Below, in pieces: positions 24,098-32,361 of a stretch of 36,566 bases of DNA. Below the pieces are notes generated by a model, which was not told the origin of the DNA, did not search any database, and was given only the letters and a program-made list of their open reading frames with translations. The number at the start of each line of letters is the position of its first letter. Positions within the stretch are counted from its first letter, which is position 1. The DNA is from an uncultured Lachnospiraceae bacterium (lineage in GTDB: Bacteria; Bacillota; Clostridia; Lachnospirales; Lachnospiraceae), in the NCBI GenBank assembly GCA_945949085.1, contig CAMFDJ010000027.1, positions 1 to 36,566 on the forward strand, read 5' to 3'. A program made the position numbers and the translations under genes.

Positions 24098-24223
24098 AGG
24101 AAGTAGAGATACTTCTTGAGATTATCCCCTCATAATCCGCTTAACCATTCCCCTCGGTTGGCGGATTTCCCCTTTTATAACAACCCCTTTTACAGAAAAG
24201 AACCGGCTAAGGCCGGTTCTTTT
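24098..24223 (+). ncRNA. candidate C-rich regulatory small RNA
   Basis: No protein is likely here. The stretch folds into three hairpins: AGGAAGTA/TACTTCTT with a GAGA loop (24098-24117); AATCCGC/GCGGATT with inner AACC/GGTT (24134-24167); and the terminator (24197-24222). Four CCCCT words lie in unpaired parts (24126, 24150, 24169, 24184), one of them in the apical loop of the second hairpin. Exposed C-rich motifs that pair with Shine-Dalgarno sequences are typical of RsaE/RoxS-like small RNAs of Firmicutes. The 5' end could be near 24009 or 24098. The RNA could instead be the tail of the operon transcript. Confidence 0.5.
24197..24223. terminator. bidirectional terminator hairpin
   Basis: A perfect 11-bp stem AAAGAACCGGC (24197-24207) and GCCGGTTCTTT (24212-24222) has a TAAG loop. 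Ts follow on both strands, so it can end the small RNA on the plus strand and the YetF-like gene transcript on the minus strand. Confidence 0.8.
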
Positions 24224-24292
24224 CATGTAGCGAGGAAGGAAACGGGGTGCCACGAAGCGGACATTTGCTTTCATCCAAGCGTCATGAGTCTT

Positions 24293-25006
24293 TTAGGAGA
24301 GCACATCTTCCTGTCCTTTTGCAGGGTTGCGGACAGGGTATGCCTTTAGCGTGCCATAGCTGTCGCATGTGGCAAGGAACACATCCTTGTAGGAGTGATA
24401 GCCGAGTGCATGCAGGCGGCGTTTGAGCCAGATTTCATCCTTGCCGCTTCTCTTTAGGTTTTCCGGCATCAGCTTACCATCAATGATCAGGTTGGCACAG
24501 AGGGATTCCTGTTTGGGCGAAAGTGTCAGATCCTTCGGAGTTGCCGGACGTTCGGTCGCCTTGGGAAGAATGCTGAGTTTTCCGTTTGGCTCGAGCAGAA
24601 TGATCTCCACTTGTGTCAGATTGAAATAGCCGTTGATGCGGCACTGCCCGAGCAATTCTGAAATATCAAGCTTTGCCTTTTTCATATTCTCCTTGTAGAG
24701 CACGTCATTGTGAAAGAGGATCAGAGGTTTTCCTACAATATAGCGGCGAAGATGAACGGAACAGTCGGAAAGCTTGGATAACAGGATGGAAACAAGTGCG
24801 TAGACCAGCATGGCAGTAAGCGGTTGCAGGAAATTGTTATCCAGAGATGTGGCCATCTCTGCTGCTATGGAACCGATTGTGATGCCGACAATATAATCAA
24901 ACATACTCAGCTCAGACATCTGTCGATAGCCCATCAGCTTTGTCAGGACAAACATTTCCAGTATGGAGCCGAGGGAAAGTAATAACACATATATGATATC
25001 GTTCAT
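24293..25006 (-). CDS. YetF/DUF421 family membrane protein
   Basis: This 237-residue protein has three N-terminal membrane segments (about 2-22, 35-55 and 62-80) and a cytoplasmic C-terminal DUF421 domain with the family landmarks KLMGYRQMSELSMFDYIVGI, then KPLILFHNDVLYKENM and the RINGYFNLTQVEIILLEPNG block. Family members in Bacillus have been linked to the spore or cell envelope, but their molecular role is not established. The start at 25006 has AAAGGA upstream; seven more codons are open but without a ribosome binding site. It is transcribed alone, away from the gene at 25191. Confidence 0.85.
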   Translation of the reverse strand: MNDIIYVLLLSLGSILEMFVLTKLMGYRQMSELSMFDYIVGITIGSIAAEMATSLDNNFLQPLTAMLVYALVSILLSKLSDCSVHLRRYIVGKPLILFHNDVLYKENMKKAKLDISELLGQCRINGYFNLTQVEIILLEPNGKLSILPKATERPATPKDLTLSPKQESLCANLIIDGKLMPENLKRSGKDEIWLKRRLHALGYHSYKDVFLATCDSYGTLKAYPVRNPAKGQEDVLS

Positions 25007-25079
25007 GATAAAATCCTTTCTCTGCAAATGATTATCCTTATAGTTTACAAAATCTTAATTTTTATTCGATTTTCTTTCG

Positions 25080-25108
25080 TTGAATCTGCAAAACATATGC
25101 AGTAAGAT
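25080..25108 (+). promoter_or_regulatory. probable promoter of the small coiled-coil protein gene
   Basis: TTGAAT (25080-25085) and TAAGAT (25103-25108) are 17 bp apart. The spacer itself is an inverted repeat (CTGCA ... TGCAG), which could bind a regulator between the two elements. Confidence 0.45.
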
Positions 25109-25190
25109 ATAGATATTGATACTGACAAAGGCAAGGCGACAGGAGTTTGCCGCTTTGTGATTTGACCACAGGAAAAGGAGGATTTTCATT

Positions 25191-25637
25191 ATGGATTTTT
25201 TCAGTAAATTGGGGACAAAAGCAGGAGAAACATTTCAGTCGATTAAGGATAGTGATGCGACCAAAAAGGCAAAGAACTACGCTGAGATACCGGGACTGAC
25301 TGTTCAGGTCGGCAAACAGGAGAGCCTTGTAAAAAAAGCTTATCAGGAAATCGGTGAAGCCTATTATAATATGCATAAGGACGATCCGGCAGATTCTTTT
25401 GCACCGATGATGGAGACTGTGACACAGGCACTTCGTAAGATTGAAGAACTCAAACAGGAGATTGAAGAAAAAAAGAAATACGATCCTGCAAAGGACAGAA
25501 CAAATGACGTGGCAAGTGCCGAGGAGACAGCGCAGGCAGAGGTTGTCGTTCCTGCAACGCAGGTTGAGGAAGCTGCGCAGGAGACGGTCACAGCTGTTTG
25601 CGAGGCAGAGCCCACCGGGGAGACGGCAGAGCAGTAA
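25191..25637 (+). CDS. small coiled-coil protein of unknown function
   Basis: This is a 148-residue soluble protein. Residues 1-100 match a style common in Lachnospiraceae: MDFFSKLGTKAGETF, then VGKQESLVKKAYQEIGEAYYNMHKDDP, then a helical, heptad-like stretch ELKQEIEEKKK. Related proteins usually end in a zinc ribbon. Here the last 45 residues are instead an acidic Ala/Glu/Val/Thr-rich tail with a single Cys, so the ribbon is missing or was replaced. No function is known to me. A strong AGGAGG-like site (GGAAAAGGAGG) lies upstream, and a bidirectional terminator separates it from prs. Confidence 0.8.
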   Translation: MDFFSKLGTKAGETFQSIKDSDATKKAKNYAEIPGLTVQVGKQESLVKKAYQEIGEAYYNMHKDDPADSFAPMMETVTQALRKIEELKQEIEEKKKYDPAKDRTNDVASAEETAQAEVVVPATQVEEAAQETVTAVCEAEPTGETAEQ

Positions 25638-25692
25638 AACAGAGGTGTGCGATTGAAATGCATACATAAGATATCATATGGCATAAACAATA

Positions 25693-25725
25693 AAATCCTA
25701 CGATTCATGGCGAATCGTAGGATTT
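25693..25725. terminator. bidirectional terminator between convergent genes
   Basis: A perfect 14-bp stem, AAATCCTACGATTC (25693-25706) and GAATCGTAGGATTT (25712-25725), with an ATGGC loop lies between the stop codons of the coiled-coil protein gene (+) and prs (-). T-rich sequence flanks both sides. Confidence 0.85.
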
Positions 25726-25733
25726 CTTCATGA

Positions 25734-26918
25734 TTAATATTCTCCGTTTTTGTATTTGGTCAGAGCTGCCTGGATCCGGTCATTGGGATTGAGCAGATCG
25801 GAGATGGATGCATCATGATTGAGTGTATCAATGATATAGGCAATGTATTTGCTCAGATCGCAGTTGATATAGTATGGTCTGCTAAGGAGCTCCGGTGTCT
25901 GATAGATCAGATTGGTAGTCAGTACGCGGCTGATCAGACCCTTTTCGTAAGCTTCATCGAATTTGTCAAGACCATTGGTAAAGAGACCGAAGGTAGAGCA
26001 GATAAAGACACGATTTGCTTTTCTGGCTTTCAGCTCCTGTGCAACCTCAAGTACGCTTTCTCCTGAACTGATCATATCGTCGATCACGATCACATCCTTA
26101 CCTTCTACGCTGCTGCCGAGGAATTCATGGGCGACAATGGGATTACGTCCGTTTACAATCTTCGTATAGTCACGTCTCTTGTAGAACATACCCATATCAA
26201 GACCGAGTACATTTGCCATGTAGATAGCACGGCTCATGCCGCCTTCATCGGGGCTGATGACCATCATATGACCGGAGTCGATCTGCAGATCGGGAATATT
26301 TTTCAAAAGACCCTTGATAAACTGGTACGTAGGTGAAACAGTCTCAAATCCGTTGAGAGGAATTGCATTCTGCACACGTGGATCATGTGCATCAAAGGTG
26401 ATGATATTGTCAACTCCCATGTTTGTCAATTCCTGCAGCATGATCGCACAGTCTAAAGATTCGCGGGCTGTTCTTTTATGCTGTCTGCTCTCGTAGAGGA
26501 ATGGCATGATTACGGTAATACGTCTCGCCTTGCCGCCTACGGCAGAAATGATACGCTTCAGATCTGCATAATGATCATCTGGTGACATATGGTTTTCGTG
26601 ACCGCACAGAGAGTAGGTCAGGCTATAGTTTGCCACATCTACAAGCAGATACAGATCGGCACCGCGAACGGATTCTAAAATCTCACCCTTTGCCTCACCG
26701 GAACCGAATCGCGGGACTTTTGTGTTGATCAGATACGAATCGCGTTGGTATCCTTTAAAAGCAAGGCTGTCCTTATGCTCGTTTTCTCTTTCTGTCCGCC
26801 ATTTCACCAGATACCGGTCGATTTTTTCTCCGAGATTCTGGCAGCTTTTTAAGGCGATGATGCCTAAAGAGCCGACAGGAATGGTTTCCAGGTTTCTCAT
26901 TTCTTCACGTTCTGCCAT
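25734..26918 (-). CDS. prs: ribose-phosphate pyrophosphokinase (PRPP synthetase)
   Basis: This enzyme makes 5-phosphoribosyl-1-pyrophosphate from ribose-5-phosphate and ATP for nucleotide, histidine and NAD synthesis. The phosphoribosyl-binding loop is VIVIDDMISSGES, and the family's ITVIMPFLYESRQHKR, FDAHDPRVQNAIP and VISPDEGG blocks are present. At 394 residues it is longer than the classical form of about 315 residues, with an N-terminal extension and larger inserts, a type seen in Lachnospiraceae and some other anaerobes. It starts 12 bp behind dnaC on the same strand and is probably co-transcribed with dnaD and dnaC. Confidence 0.92.
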   Translation of the reverse strand: MAEREEMRNLETIPVGSLGIIALKSCQNLGEKIDRYLVKWRTERENEHKDSLAFKGYQRDSYLINTKVPRFGSGEAKGEILESVRGADLYLLVDVANYSLTYSLCGHENHMSPDDHYADLKRIISAVGGKARRITVIMPFLYESRQHKRTARESLDCAIMLQELTNMGVDNIITFDAHDPRVQNAIPLNGFETVSPTYQFIKGLLKNIPDLQIDSGHMMVISPDEGGMSRAIYMANVLGLDMGMFYKRRDYTKIVNGRNPIVAHEFLGSSVEGKDVIVIDDMISSGESVLEVAQELKARKANRVFICSTFGLFTNGLDKFDEAYEKGLISRVLTTNLIYQTPELLSRPYYINCDLSKYIAYIIDTLNHDASISDLLNPNDRIQAALTKYKNGEY

Positions 26919-26930
26919 GATGAAAGATCC

Positions 26931-27914
26931 TCACTTTCTGTTTGCTGTTCTTTTTTTCTGGATCCTGATGTCAGGACCGGTAAATTTCATAAGGTCATAA
27001 TGACTGATGATGCGGGAAAAAATACGTTCCGAATAATGTTCATCCAGTTCGTTTAGTGTGACATTGCTTGAAATAATCGTGGAAAGCCGTGAGACATATC
27101 TGTCATTCAACAGAGAAAACAGCTTTGATTTGGCATAGTCACTGGATGATTCCGTAGCAAGGTCATCGATGATCAGAAGATCACAGTGGAAGATGGTCTG
27201 TTCCCAGTCTTCGATAAGCTCCTGCCGGAAACGATAGGAGGTAAATTTATCAAATAGCTGACCGGCACTGTAATAGATGACCTGATAGCCTCTGTCCATC
27301 AGCTCTTTGGCAATGCAACAGGACAGGAACGATTTGCCAGTACCTACTGTACCATAAAAATACAGATTGCGATAGTCTGAACTGAAATTATTGATAAATT
27401 GCATGGCGTGCTGATAGTTTTTCTCAAAATTGACAAGGTCCTCACCGGAATAATATGCCCGGGAAAGATGATCAAAATTCTCTGTCTCGAGCAATTCCTG
27501 CAGACCGGAATGGGCATAAAGAGATGCGGCAACCTTTTGTTTTAAACATTTGCACTTCTCCCTGCCATCGATATAGCCGGTATCACGGCATATCGGACAG
27601 GTGTAGATCGGATCCAGATAGTCCGGTGAAAGCGAATGCTTTTTCAGAAGACTTTGAAGCTGATTTCGCTTTTTGGCAATTTCCTGTGCATGGACGGAGG
27701 TGTCGGCTTTTTGCAAAGAGGCTTCCTCATCGGAATCCGTCAGAAGCATTTGTCTGATCCGGCCGACACTGTAAGCGGAAATGGAATCCTCGATTTCCCG
27801 ATATTCGGGAATCAGCTGATAGACTTCTTGTCTTCGCTGTTCCAATATATGGTTGTTTTGAAAACGATCCTGCTCATAGGTGGCAAGAATCTTCTGAAAT
27901 GCTGCATTGTCCAT
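26931..27914 (-). CDS. dnaC: replicative helicase loader (DnaI/DnaC-type ATPase)
   Basis: This 327-residue AAA+ ATPase loads the replicative helicase onto DNA. The N-terminal region contains a zinc-binding cluster (Cys106, Cys109, Cys121, Cys123), as in DnaI. The AAA+ core has Walker A GTVGTGKS (188-195) and Walker B LLIIDDLATE, followed by sensor and arginine-finger segments near SERIFSRI. The start codon overlaps the stop of dnaD (TAATG), so translation is coupled. The dnaD-dnaC pair corresponds functionally to the DnaD/DnaB-DnaI loading set of Bacillus; the naming dnaI would also fit. Confidence 0.9.
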   Translation of the reverse strand: MDNAAFQKILATYEQDRFQNNHILEQRRQEVYQLIPEYREIEDSISAYSVGRIRQMLLTDSDEEASLQKADTSVHAQEIAKKRNQLQSLLKKHSLSPDYLDPIYTCPICRDTGYIDGREKCKCLKQKVAASLYAHSGLQELLETENFDHLSRAYYSGEDLVNFEKNYQHAMQFINNFSSDYRNLYFYGTVGTGKSFLSCCIAKELMDRGYQVIYYSAGQLFDKFTSYRFRQELIEDWEQTIFHCDLLIIDDLATESSSDYAKSKLFSLLNDRYVSRLSTIISSNVTLNELDEHYSERIFSRIISHYDLMKFTGPDIRIQKKRTANRK

Positions 27915-28957
27915 TATTTACCGATAAGCTCCTTTTCAAGTGCGTTGTAATCATAGTTGCGCTGTGTGAAGTTATTAAAGGAATCCTTCGTCTTGCGGGA
28001 GGATTGGGATTTCTCCAGCCTGGAGGCTGCATATTCCCGGTCGACCCGTTCCACATCCTTCATATGGTGGACGCCGGCATCTTTCCATTTGGATAAAATG
28101 CCCTCTGTAAATTCAAAACGATTGCGGTCTGTTTTTCTGACACATCTGGCACAAGCCTCAAGAATGACATCTTCATCCATACCATAGGCATCATACCATC
28201 TCTTCACGAAATCCGCTTCTGTCTGGGTGGGAGTTGTGCTGCGCCCGAGCGCTTTCATCACCGTATAGACATCGCGGTTATATTGATAATTATAGTCCTT
28301 GGCTGCCGCAACTGTTGTAATTTCATTTTTGTGCCATTCTCTGGCCACTTTTTCTATGTAGGAAAAACTCTGTTTTCCCTTACCGACACAATATTCAATC
28401 AGATAGTCGAGCAGTTCAAAAGAAAAATGCAGATCATTGTAAATAAATGCGAGGGACTGTACGTCTGCCGGCTTAAGCTGGCGCTGCAAAAAACCTTCCG
28501 CAACGGAAAGAATCTGTGCAAAGTCAGCATTCTTCTTCATGGTTGCAATCTGATCCATGCTGTAGGCCGTTTTGGTTGCAGTTATAGGGGAGGGTTGCTC
28601 TGTAACCGATGCGACCGGTTCTGCCGGAAGCAAAGTTACGATCGGCGCAATGGTCTCCTGATTCTGCGGGGTAAGGAAACGAAGGGAGATCATTTCTCCG
28701 GCCTCATTATAAGACACTTCCAGAAGATGCTTCTTCTCCCAATAGGAGAGTGCACGCAGCACATCCTGTTCCATAAAGTTAAACTGATCCGCAATATCGG
28801 AGATGCAGGTATCCCTGCCACTGCCGACAAGACGCAGCAGATAAAGATAAATCTTAATCTGGGCGTCATTTGCATCCTTCATATAATGATCAATAAAACA
28901 ATTTGAGACCAGCGTCATGTCCATGGGCTGATCCTTCGAAAGTGTCATCCGACTCAT
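27914..28957 (-). CDS. dnaD: DnaD-domain replication initiation protein
   Basis: This protein of about 347 residues acts in primosome assembly. The N-terminal region (about 15-100) is a winged-helix part (NDAQIKIYLYLLRLVG ... DIADQFNFMEQDVLRALSYWEK). The later part contains a DnaB/DnaD C-terminal helical domain (about 190-265, with the FSYIEKVAREWHKN signature, equivalent to YxxxIxxxW) and a second one near 275-325. ATG 28957, with AGGTG at a good distance, is a better start than the in-frame GTG at 28966. It has its own promoter and lies next to DnaA boxes. Confidence 0.88.
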   Translation of the reverse strand: MSRMTLSKDQPMDMTLVSNCFIDHYMKDANDAQIKIYLYLLRLVGSGRDTCISDIADQFNFMEQDVLRALSYWEKKHLLEVSYNEAGEMISLRFLTPQNQETIAPIVTLLPAEPVASVTEQPSPITATKTAYSMDQIATMKKNADFAQILSVAEGFLQRQLKPADVQSLAFIYNDLHFSFELLDYLIEYCVGKGKQSFSYIEKVAREWHKNEITTVAAAKDYNYQYNRDVYTVMKALGRSTTPTQTEADFVKRWYDAYGMDEDVILEACARCVRKTDRNRFEFTEGILSKWKDAGVHHMKDVERVDREYAASRLEKSQSSRKTKDSFNNFTQRNYDYNALEKELIGK

Positions 28958-28995
28958 AAAATTCACCTATCTTTGGTTTTCTTTAAGCAAGTGAA

Positions 28996-29023
28996 ATTAT
29001 AGCATATCGCTCCCAAAAAGCAA
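28996..29023 (-). promoter_or_regulatory. promoter of the dnaD-dnaC-prs operon
   Basis: On the minus strand TTGCTT (29018-29023) and a perfect TATAAT (28996-29001) are 16 bp apart, about 40 bp before the dnaD start. Confidence 0.7.
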
Positions 29024-29071
29024 ATAGGTAATTTGGCGCAAACCCTTGAAAAATAAGGCTTTTTTGCAAAA

Positions 29072-29098
29072 TGTGGACAATGTGGATAATGTGGAAAA
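29072..29098. promoter_or_regulatory. three contiguous DnaA boxes
   Basis: TGTGGACAA (29072-29080), TGTGGATAA (29081-29089) and TGTGGAAAA (29090-29098) run head to tail with no gap. The middle one is the perfect consensus (complement of TTATCCACA) and the others have one mismatch. They lie about 80-110 bp upstream of the predicted dnaD transcription start. Confidence 0.75.
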
Positions 29099-29163
29099 CA
29101 TGATGCGGGCAGTCCGCAGCGCGCCTTGTTATGCGTCTTTTTTTGTCGGGCGTTAAAGAAAAA

Positions 29164-29218
29164 ATATCCACATCCTGAGAGTGAGATATACACCGCAGAA
29201 TGTGGATAATGTGGATAA
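29164..29218. promoter_or_regulatory. second DnaA-box group
   Basis: Two perfect contiguous boxes TGTGGATAA lie at 29201-29209 and 29210-29218, directly behind the murC stop codon. An opposite-facing ATATCCACA (one mismatch) lies at 29164-29172. Confidence 0.75.
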
Positions 29219-29220
29219 TT

Positions 29221-30609
29221 TTATTTTCCGAGCAGTTTTTCGCCGATTTTAAAGACATCTCCGGCTCCCATAGTTATCAACAGATCGCCGGGCTCACATT
29301 TTTGCAATAAAAAATTTTCGATTTCATCGAAGGAGGGGAAATAGTAGCAGTCGCCGCCTTTTTTTTGGATCTCTTTTTGCAGTGTCTCGGAGCTGATGCC
29401 GAGTGTGTCGGTCTCGCGGGCTGCATAAATATCAGCCAGGACCACATGATCTGCAAGGCTGAGCGCTTCTGCAAATTCCGGGAGAAGTGCCTTCGTCCGT
29501 GTGTAGGTATGCGGCTGGAACACGCACCAGGTTTCTTTATGGGGATAATTGGCTGCCGTCTTCAGTGTTGCGGCAATTTCCGTAGGATGATGTGCGTAAT
29601 CATCGATGACGGTGGTTTTACCGAGCATCCCTTTGTATTCAAAGCGTCTGTCCGTTCCCGTAAATTTCAAAAGAGCAGCGGTAATAGCTTGTGAACTGCC
29701 ACCGAGCAGATCGGCAACGGCAATGGCTGCCATGGAGTTGGAAACATTGTGTGCTCCGGTGACTCCCAGCGAAACAGGGAAGGATGCCTCACCGTCAGCA
29801 TGCTTTACATGTACGGTATAGGAAGGGCGTGCCATTTCGTCATAGGTAATCCCGTCGGCATAAACGTCAAAAGAAGGGTCGATGCCGTAGGTGATGACAC
29901 GACAGGAAAGTCCGTCCGTAATCTCTGTGACATGCGGGATCTCGCCATTGATGACCAGTGTTCCGTCCGTAGGCAATAGCTGCGCAAATTTGCGGAAGGA
30001 ATTGCGGATGTCATTCAAATCTTTAAAAAAGTCCAGGTGATCTGCATCAATATTCAAGATAATGGCAATTTTTGGGAAAAAGCTTAAGAAACTGTTTGTA
30101 TATTCACAGGCTTCTGCCACAAAATAATCGGTTGAGCCGATGCGGATATTGCCGCCGATATCCTTTAAGATGCCGCCAATGGAAAGTGTTGGATCGACAT
30201 CCATTTGGAGCAGGATTTCTGACAGCATGGAGGTCGTGGTGGTCTTGCCATGTGTACCGCTGACGGCAATCGGTGTGTCATAGCATTTCATGAGCTGACC
30301 TAAAAGCTCTGCACGCGTGATACAGGGAATTCCCATCTGCTGTGCTGCGCAAAGCTCCGGATTGTCCGGATGGATGGCCGCCGTATAGACAACGAGATCC
30401 GTTCCTTCCTTAATATTAGTAGCACGCTGTCCGTAATAGATGGTGGCTCCCTTTTGGGTCAACAGATTTGTCAAAGGACTCTCCTTGGAGTCGGAACCGC
30501 TGACTGTAAAGCCGCGGCTGAGCAAAATCTCCGCAAGTCCGCTCATGCTGATACCGCCGATGCCTATAAAGTGAACCCGGATGGGTTTGTCAAATTGTAT
30601 TTTGATCAT
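29221..30609 (-). CDS. murC: UDP-N-acetylmuramate--L-alanine ligase
   Basis: This 462-residue cytoplasmic Mur ligase adds the first amino acid, L-alanine, to UDP-N-acetylmuramic acid in peptidoglycan precursor synthesis. The N-terminal nucleotide-binding domain shows HFIGIGGISMSGLA. The ATP loop is SGTHGKTTT (residues 117-125). The central EACEYTNSFLSF and the DDYAHHPTEI block of the C-terminal domain are typical of MurC rather than of MurD, E or F. Length is normal for the family. It stands ahead of dnaD on the same strand with 263 bp between. Confidence 0.95.
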   Translation of the reverse strand: MIKIQFDKPIRVHFIGIGGISMSGLAEILLSRGFTVSGSDSKESPLTNLLTQKGATIYYGQRATNIKEGTDLVVYTAAIHPDNPELCAAQQMGIPCITRAELLGQLMKCYDTPIAVSGTHGKTTTTSMLSEILLQMDVDPTLSIGGILKDIGGNIRIGSTDYFVAEACEYTNSFLSFFPKIAIILNIDADHLDFFKDLNDIRNSFRKFAQLLPTDGTLVINGEIPHVTEITDGLSCRVITYGIDPSFDVYADGITYDEMARPSYTVHVKHADGEASFPVSLGVTGAHNVSNSMAAIAVADLLGGSSQAITAALLKFTGTDRRFEYKGMLGKTTVIDDYAHHPTEIAATLKTAANYPHKETWCVFQPHTYTRTKALLPEFAEALSLADHVVLADIYAARETDTLGISSETLQKEIQKKGGDCYYFPSFDEIENFLLQKCEPGDLLITMGAGDVFKIGEKLLGK

Positions 30610-30682
30610 GTTCTTTCCTGCTTTCTTTTTTATATTGATTCATTATGCGTGGTTTTGTTTGCGCCCATTTCCTGCTGACGAC

Positions 30683-30793
30683 GTATGAGCTCCTACGTCG
30701 CTCATACAGCCCCAGACCTACGGTCCGGTGCTAACATGTCAGGTGAAACCAAATGCTCACTTCGTTCGCGCTTGGTTTCCTGCTGACATGTTA
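30683..30793. repeat. cluster of inverted repeats upstream of murC
   Basis: GTATGAGC (30683-30690) pairs with GCTCATAC (30700-30707). TAACATGTCAG (30732-30742) pairs with CTGACATGTTA (30783-30793), with an inner GAAACCAA/TTGGTTTC. A 12-bp word TTTCCTGCTGAC occurs at 30668-30679 and again at 30776-30787. The block lies in the 477-bp gap between the divergent murC and glgC; the rest of that gap, 30800-30990, is AT-rich and shows no gene. Confidence 0.6.
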
Positions 30794-30996
30794 CATTATA
30801 TTTAATTATATTCTACTTTACAATAGGACGCAAAAAATTTGTTTTTTAGACATAATTTACAATATTTGTAAAATAAGTATGATTTGTAAAATAGAGAAAA
30901 TAAAAATGTGCACAAAAAATGTAGCAAAACATGGCAATATATATGCATGGTGCACATAATGGAAAGAAAAAACTGTTTTTTTATTTGTAAAAAATA

Positions 30997-31025
30997 TTCA
31001 CTTTGCAGGGATTATGTGATATAAT
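30997..31025 (+). promoter_or_regulatory. promoter of the glgC-glgD operon
   Basis: TTCACT (30997-31002) and a perfect TATAAT (31020-31025) are 17 bp apart, giving a leader of about 55 nt before glgC. Confidence 0.65.
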
Positions 31026-31086
31026 CGCTTCATAGGTTTCTATATGGTGTGTAGAAATCGTGACTACGCGAGTAAGGGGTGACATT

Positions 31087-32361
31087 ATGATTAAGAAAGA
31101 AATGATTGCCATGCTGCTGGCTGGCGGTCAAGGCAGCAGACTTGGTGTATTGACAGCAAAGGTTGCAAAACCGGCAGTTGCATTTGGTGGAAAATATCGT
31201 ATCATCGATTTTCCTCTGAGTAACTGTATCAACTCCGGTGTTGACACCGTGGGTGTGTTGACACAGTATCAGCCGCTTCGGCTGAATACGCATATCGGAA
31301 TCGGTATTCCGTGGGATTTGGATCGTAATATCGGAGGTGTTTCCGTACTTCCGCCTTATGAAAAGAGTTCTGACACTGAGTGGTATACCGGTACGGCGAA
31401 TGCGATCTACCAGAACATTGAATATATGGACAGCTTTAATCCGGATTATGTACTGATTCTTTCCGGTGACCATATCTATAAGATGGATTATGAGGTGATG
31501 CTGGATTACCATAAATCGAAAGGAGCCGAGGTAACACTGGCTGCCATGCCTGTTCCGTATGAAGAGGCAAAACGTTTTGGTATCCTGATCACTGACGAGG
31601 ATCGTAAGATCAGTGAATTTGAGGAGAAACCGGAGAATCCGCGCAGCAATCTTGCCAGCATGGGTATCTACATATTCAACTGGAAGACACTGAAGGAAGC
31701 GCTGATCGCTAACGCAGCGCAGCCGGCGCTCGACTTTGGAAAGCATGTCATTCCATATTGCCATTCCAAGGGTTCACCGTGTTACGCATATGAGTATAAC
31801 GGATACTGGAAGGATGTCGGAACGTTGCATTCTTATTGGGAAGCCAATATGGAGCTGATCGATATTGTTCCGGAGTTCAACCTCTATGAAGAATATTGGA
31901 AGATTTATACAAAGAGCGATACATTGCCGCCGCAGTACATATCAGCAGACAGCGTTGTAGAGAGATGTATCATCGGTGAAGGTGCCCAGATTTACGGAAA
32001 GGTTTATAATTCCGTTATCGGCTGTGGTGTCATAATCGGTGCAGGAACCGTTGTCAGAGACTCCATTATCATGAACGAGACTGAAATCGGTGCAGGCTGT
32101 GAGATTTACAAGGGTATTCTGGCTGAGAATGTCAAGGTCGGAGATCATGTCAAGCTCGGTGTCGGAGAAGAAGCCGAGAATGAGACAGATCCGCATATTT
32201 ATAATCATGGACTTGTTACAGTTGGCGAAAAATCCGTGATTCCAAGCAATGTATCGGTTGGAAAGAACTCGGTTGTTTCCGGTATTACAGAAGCAGCTGA
32301 TTATCCGGAAGGCTATCTTGCGAGCGGTAAAACTATGATTAAGGCAGGTGACAAGGCATGA
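31087..32361 (+). CDS. glgC: glucose-1-phosphate adenylyltransferase, catalytic subunit
   Basis: This 424-residue enzyme makes ADP-glucose from glucose-1-phosphate and ATP, the committed step of glycogen synthesis. The nucleotidyltransferase loop is [11 protein letters not shown] (residues 10-20), followed by the AKPAV lysine region and [10 protein letters not shown]. The catalytic-site blocks [12 protein letters not shown] and [10 protein letters not shown] are intact, and the C-terminus is a left-handed beta-helix. I start at ATG 31087, with AAGGGGTG upstream, not at the in-frame start nine codons earlier. glgD overlaps its stop by 4 bp; in Firmicutes GlgC and GlgD form a mixed complex. Confidence 0.95.
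   Translation: MIKKEMIAMLLAGGQGSRLGVLTAKVAKPAVAFGGKYRIIDFPLSNCINSGVDTVGVLTQYQPLRLNTHIGIGIPWDLDRNIGGVSVLPPYEKSSDTEWYTGTANAIYQNIEYMDSFNPDYVLILSGDHIYKMDYEVMLDYHKSKGAEVTLAAMPVPYEEAKRFGILITDEDRKISEFEEKPENPRSNLASMGIYIFNWKTLKEALIANAAQPALDFGKHVIPYCHSKGSPCYAYEYNGYWKDVGTLHSYWEANMELIDIVPEFNLYEEYWKIYTKSDTLPPQYISADSVVERCIIGEGAQIYGKVYNSVIGCGVIIGAGTVVRDSIIMNETEIGAGCEIYKGILAENVKVGDHVKLGVGEEAENETDPHIYNHGLVTVGEKSVIPSNVSVGKNSVVSGITEAADYPEGYLASGKTMIKAGDKA

Noticed and set aside
24116..24349. Plus-strand open frame (77 codons) over the terminator and small RNA candidate.
   Set aside because: It runs through a perfect terminator hairpin and the 3' end of the opposite gene. It has no ribosome binding site, and the RNA structure explains the sequence better.
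28283..28906. Plus-strand open frame (207 codons) inside dnaD.
   Set aside because: It has no ribosome binding site or domain and is fully inside a well-supported gene on the other strand.
29072..29218. Possible chromosomal replication origin.
   Set aside because: DnaA boxes are present, but there is no dnaA, dnaN or other origin-linked gene and no extended AT-rich unwinding region. A regulatory or titration role is more likely.
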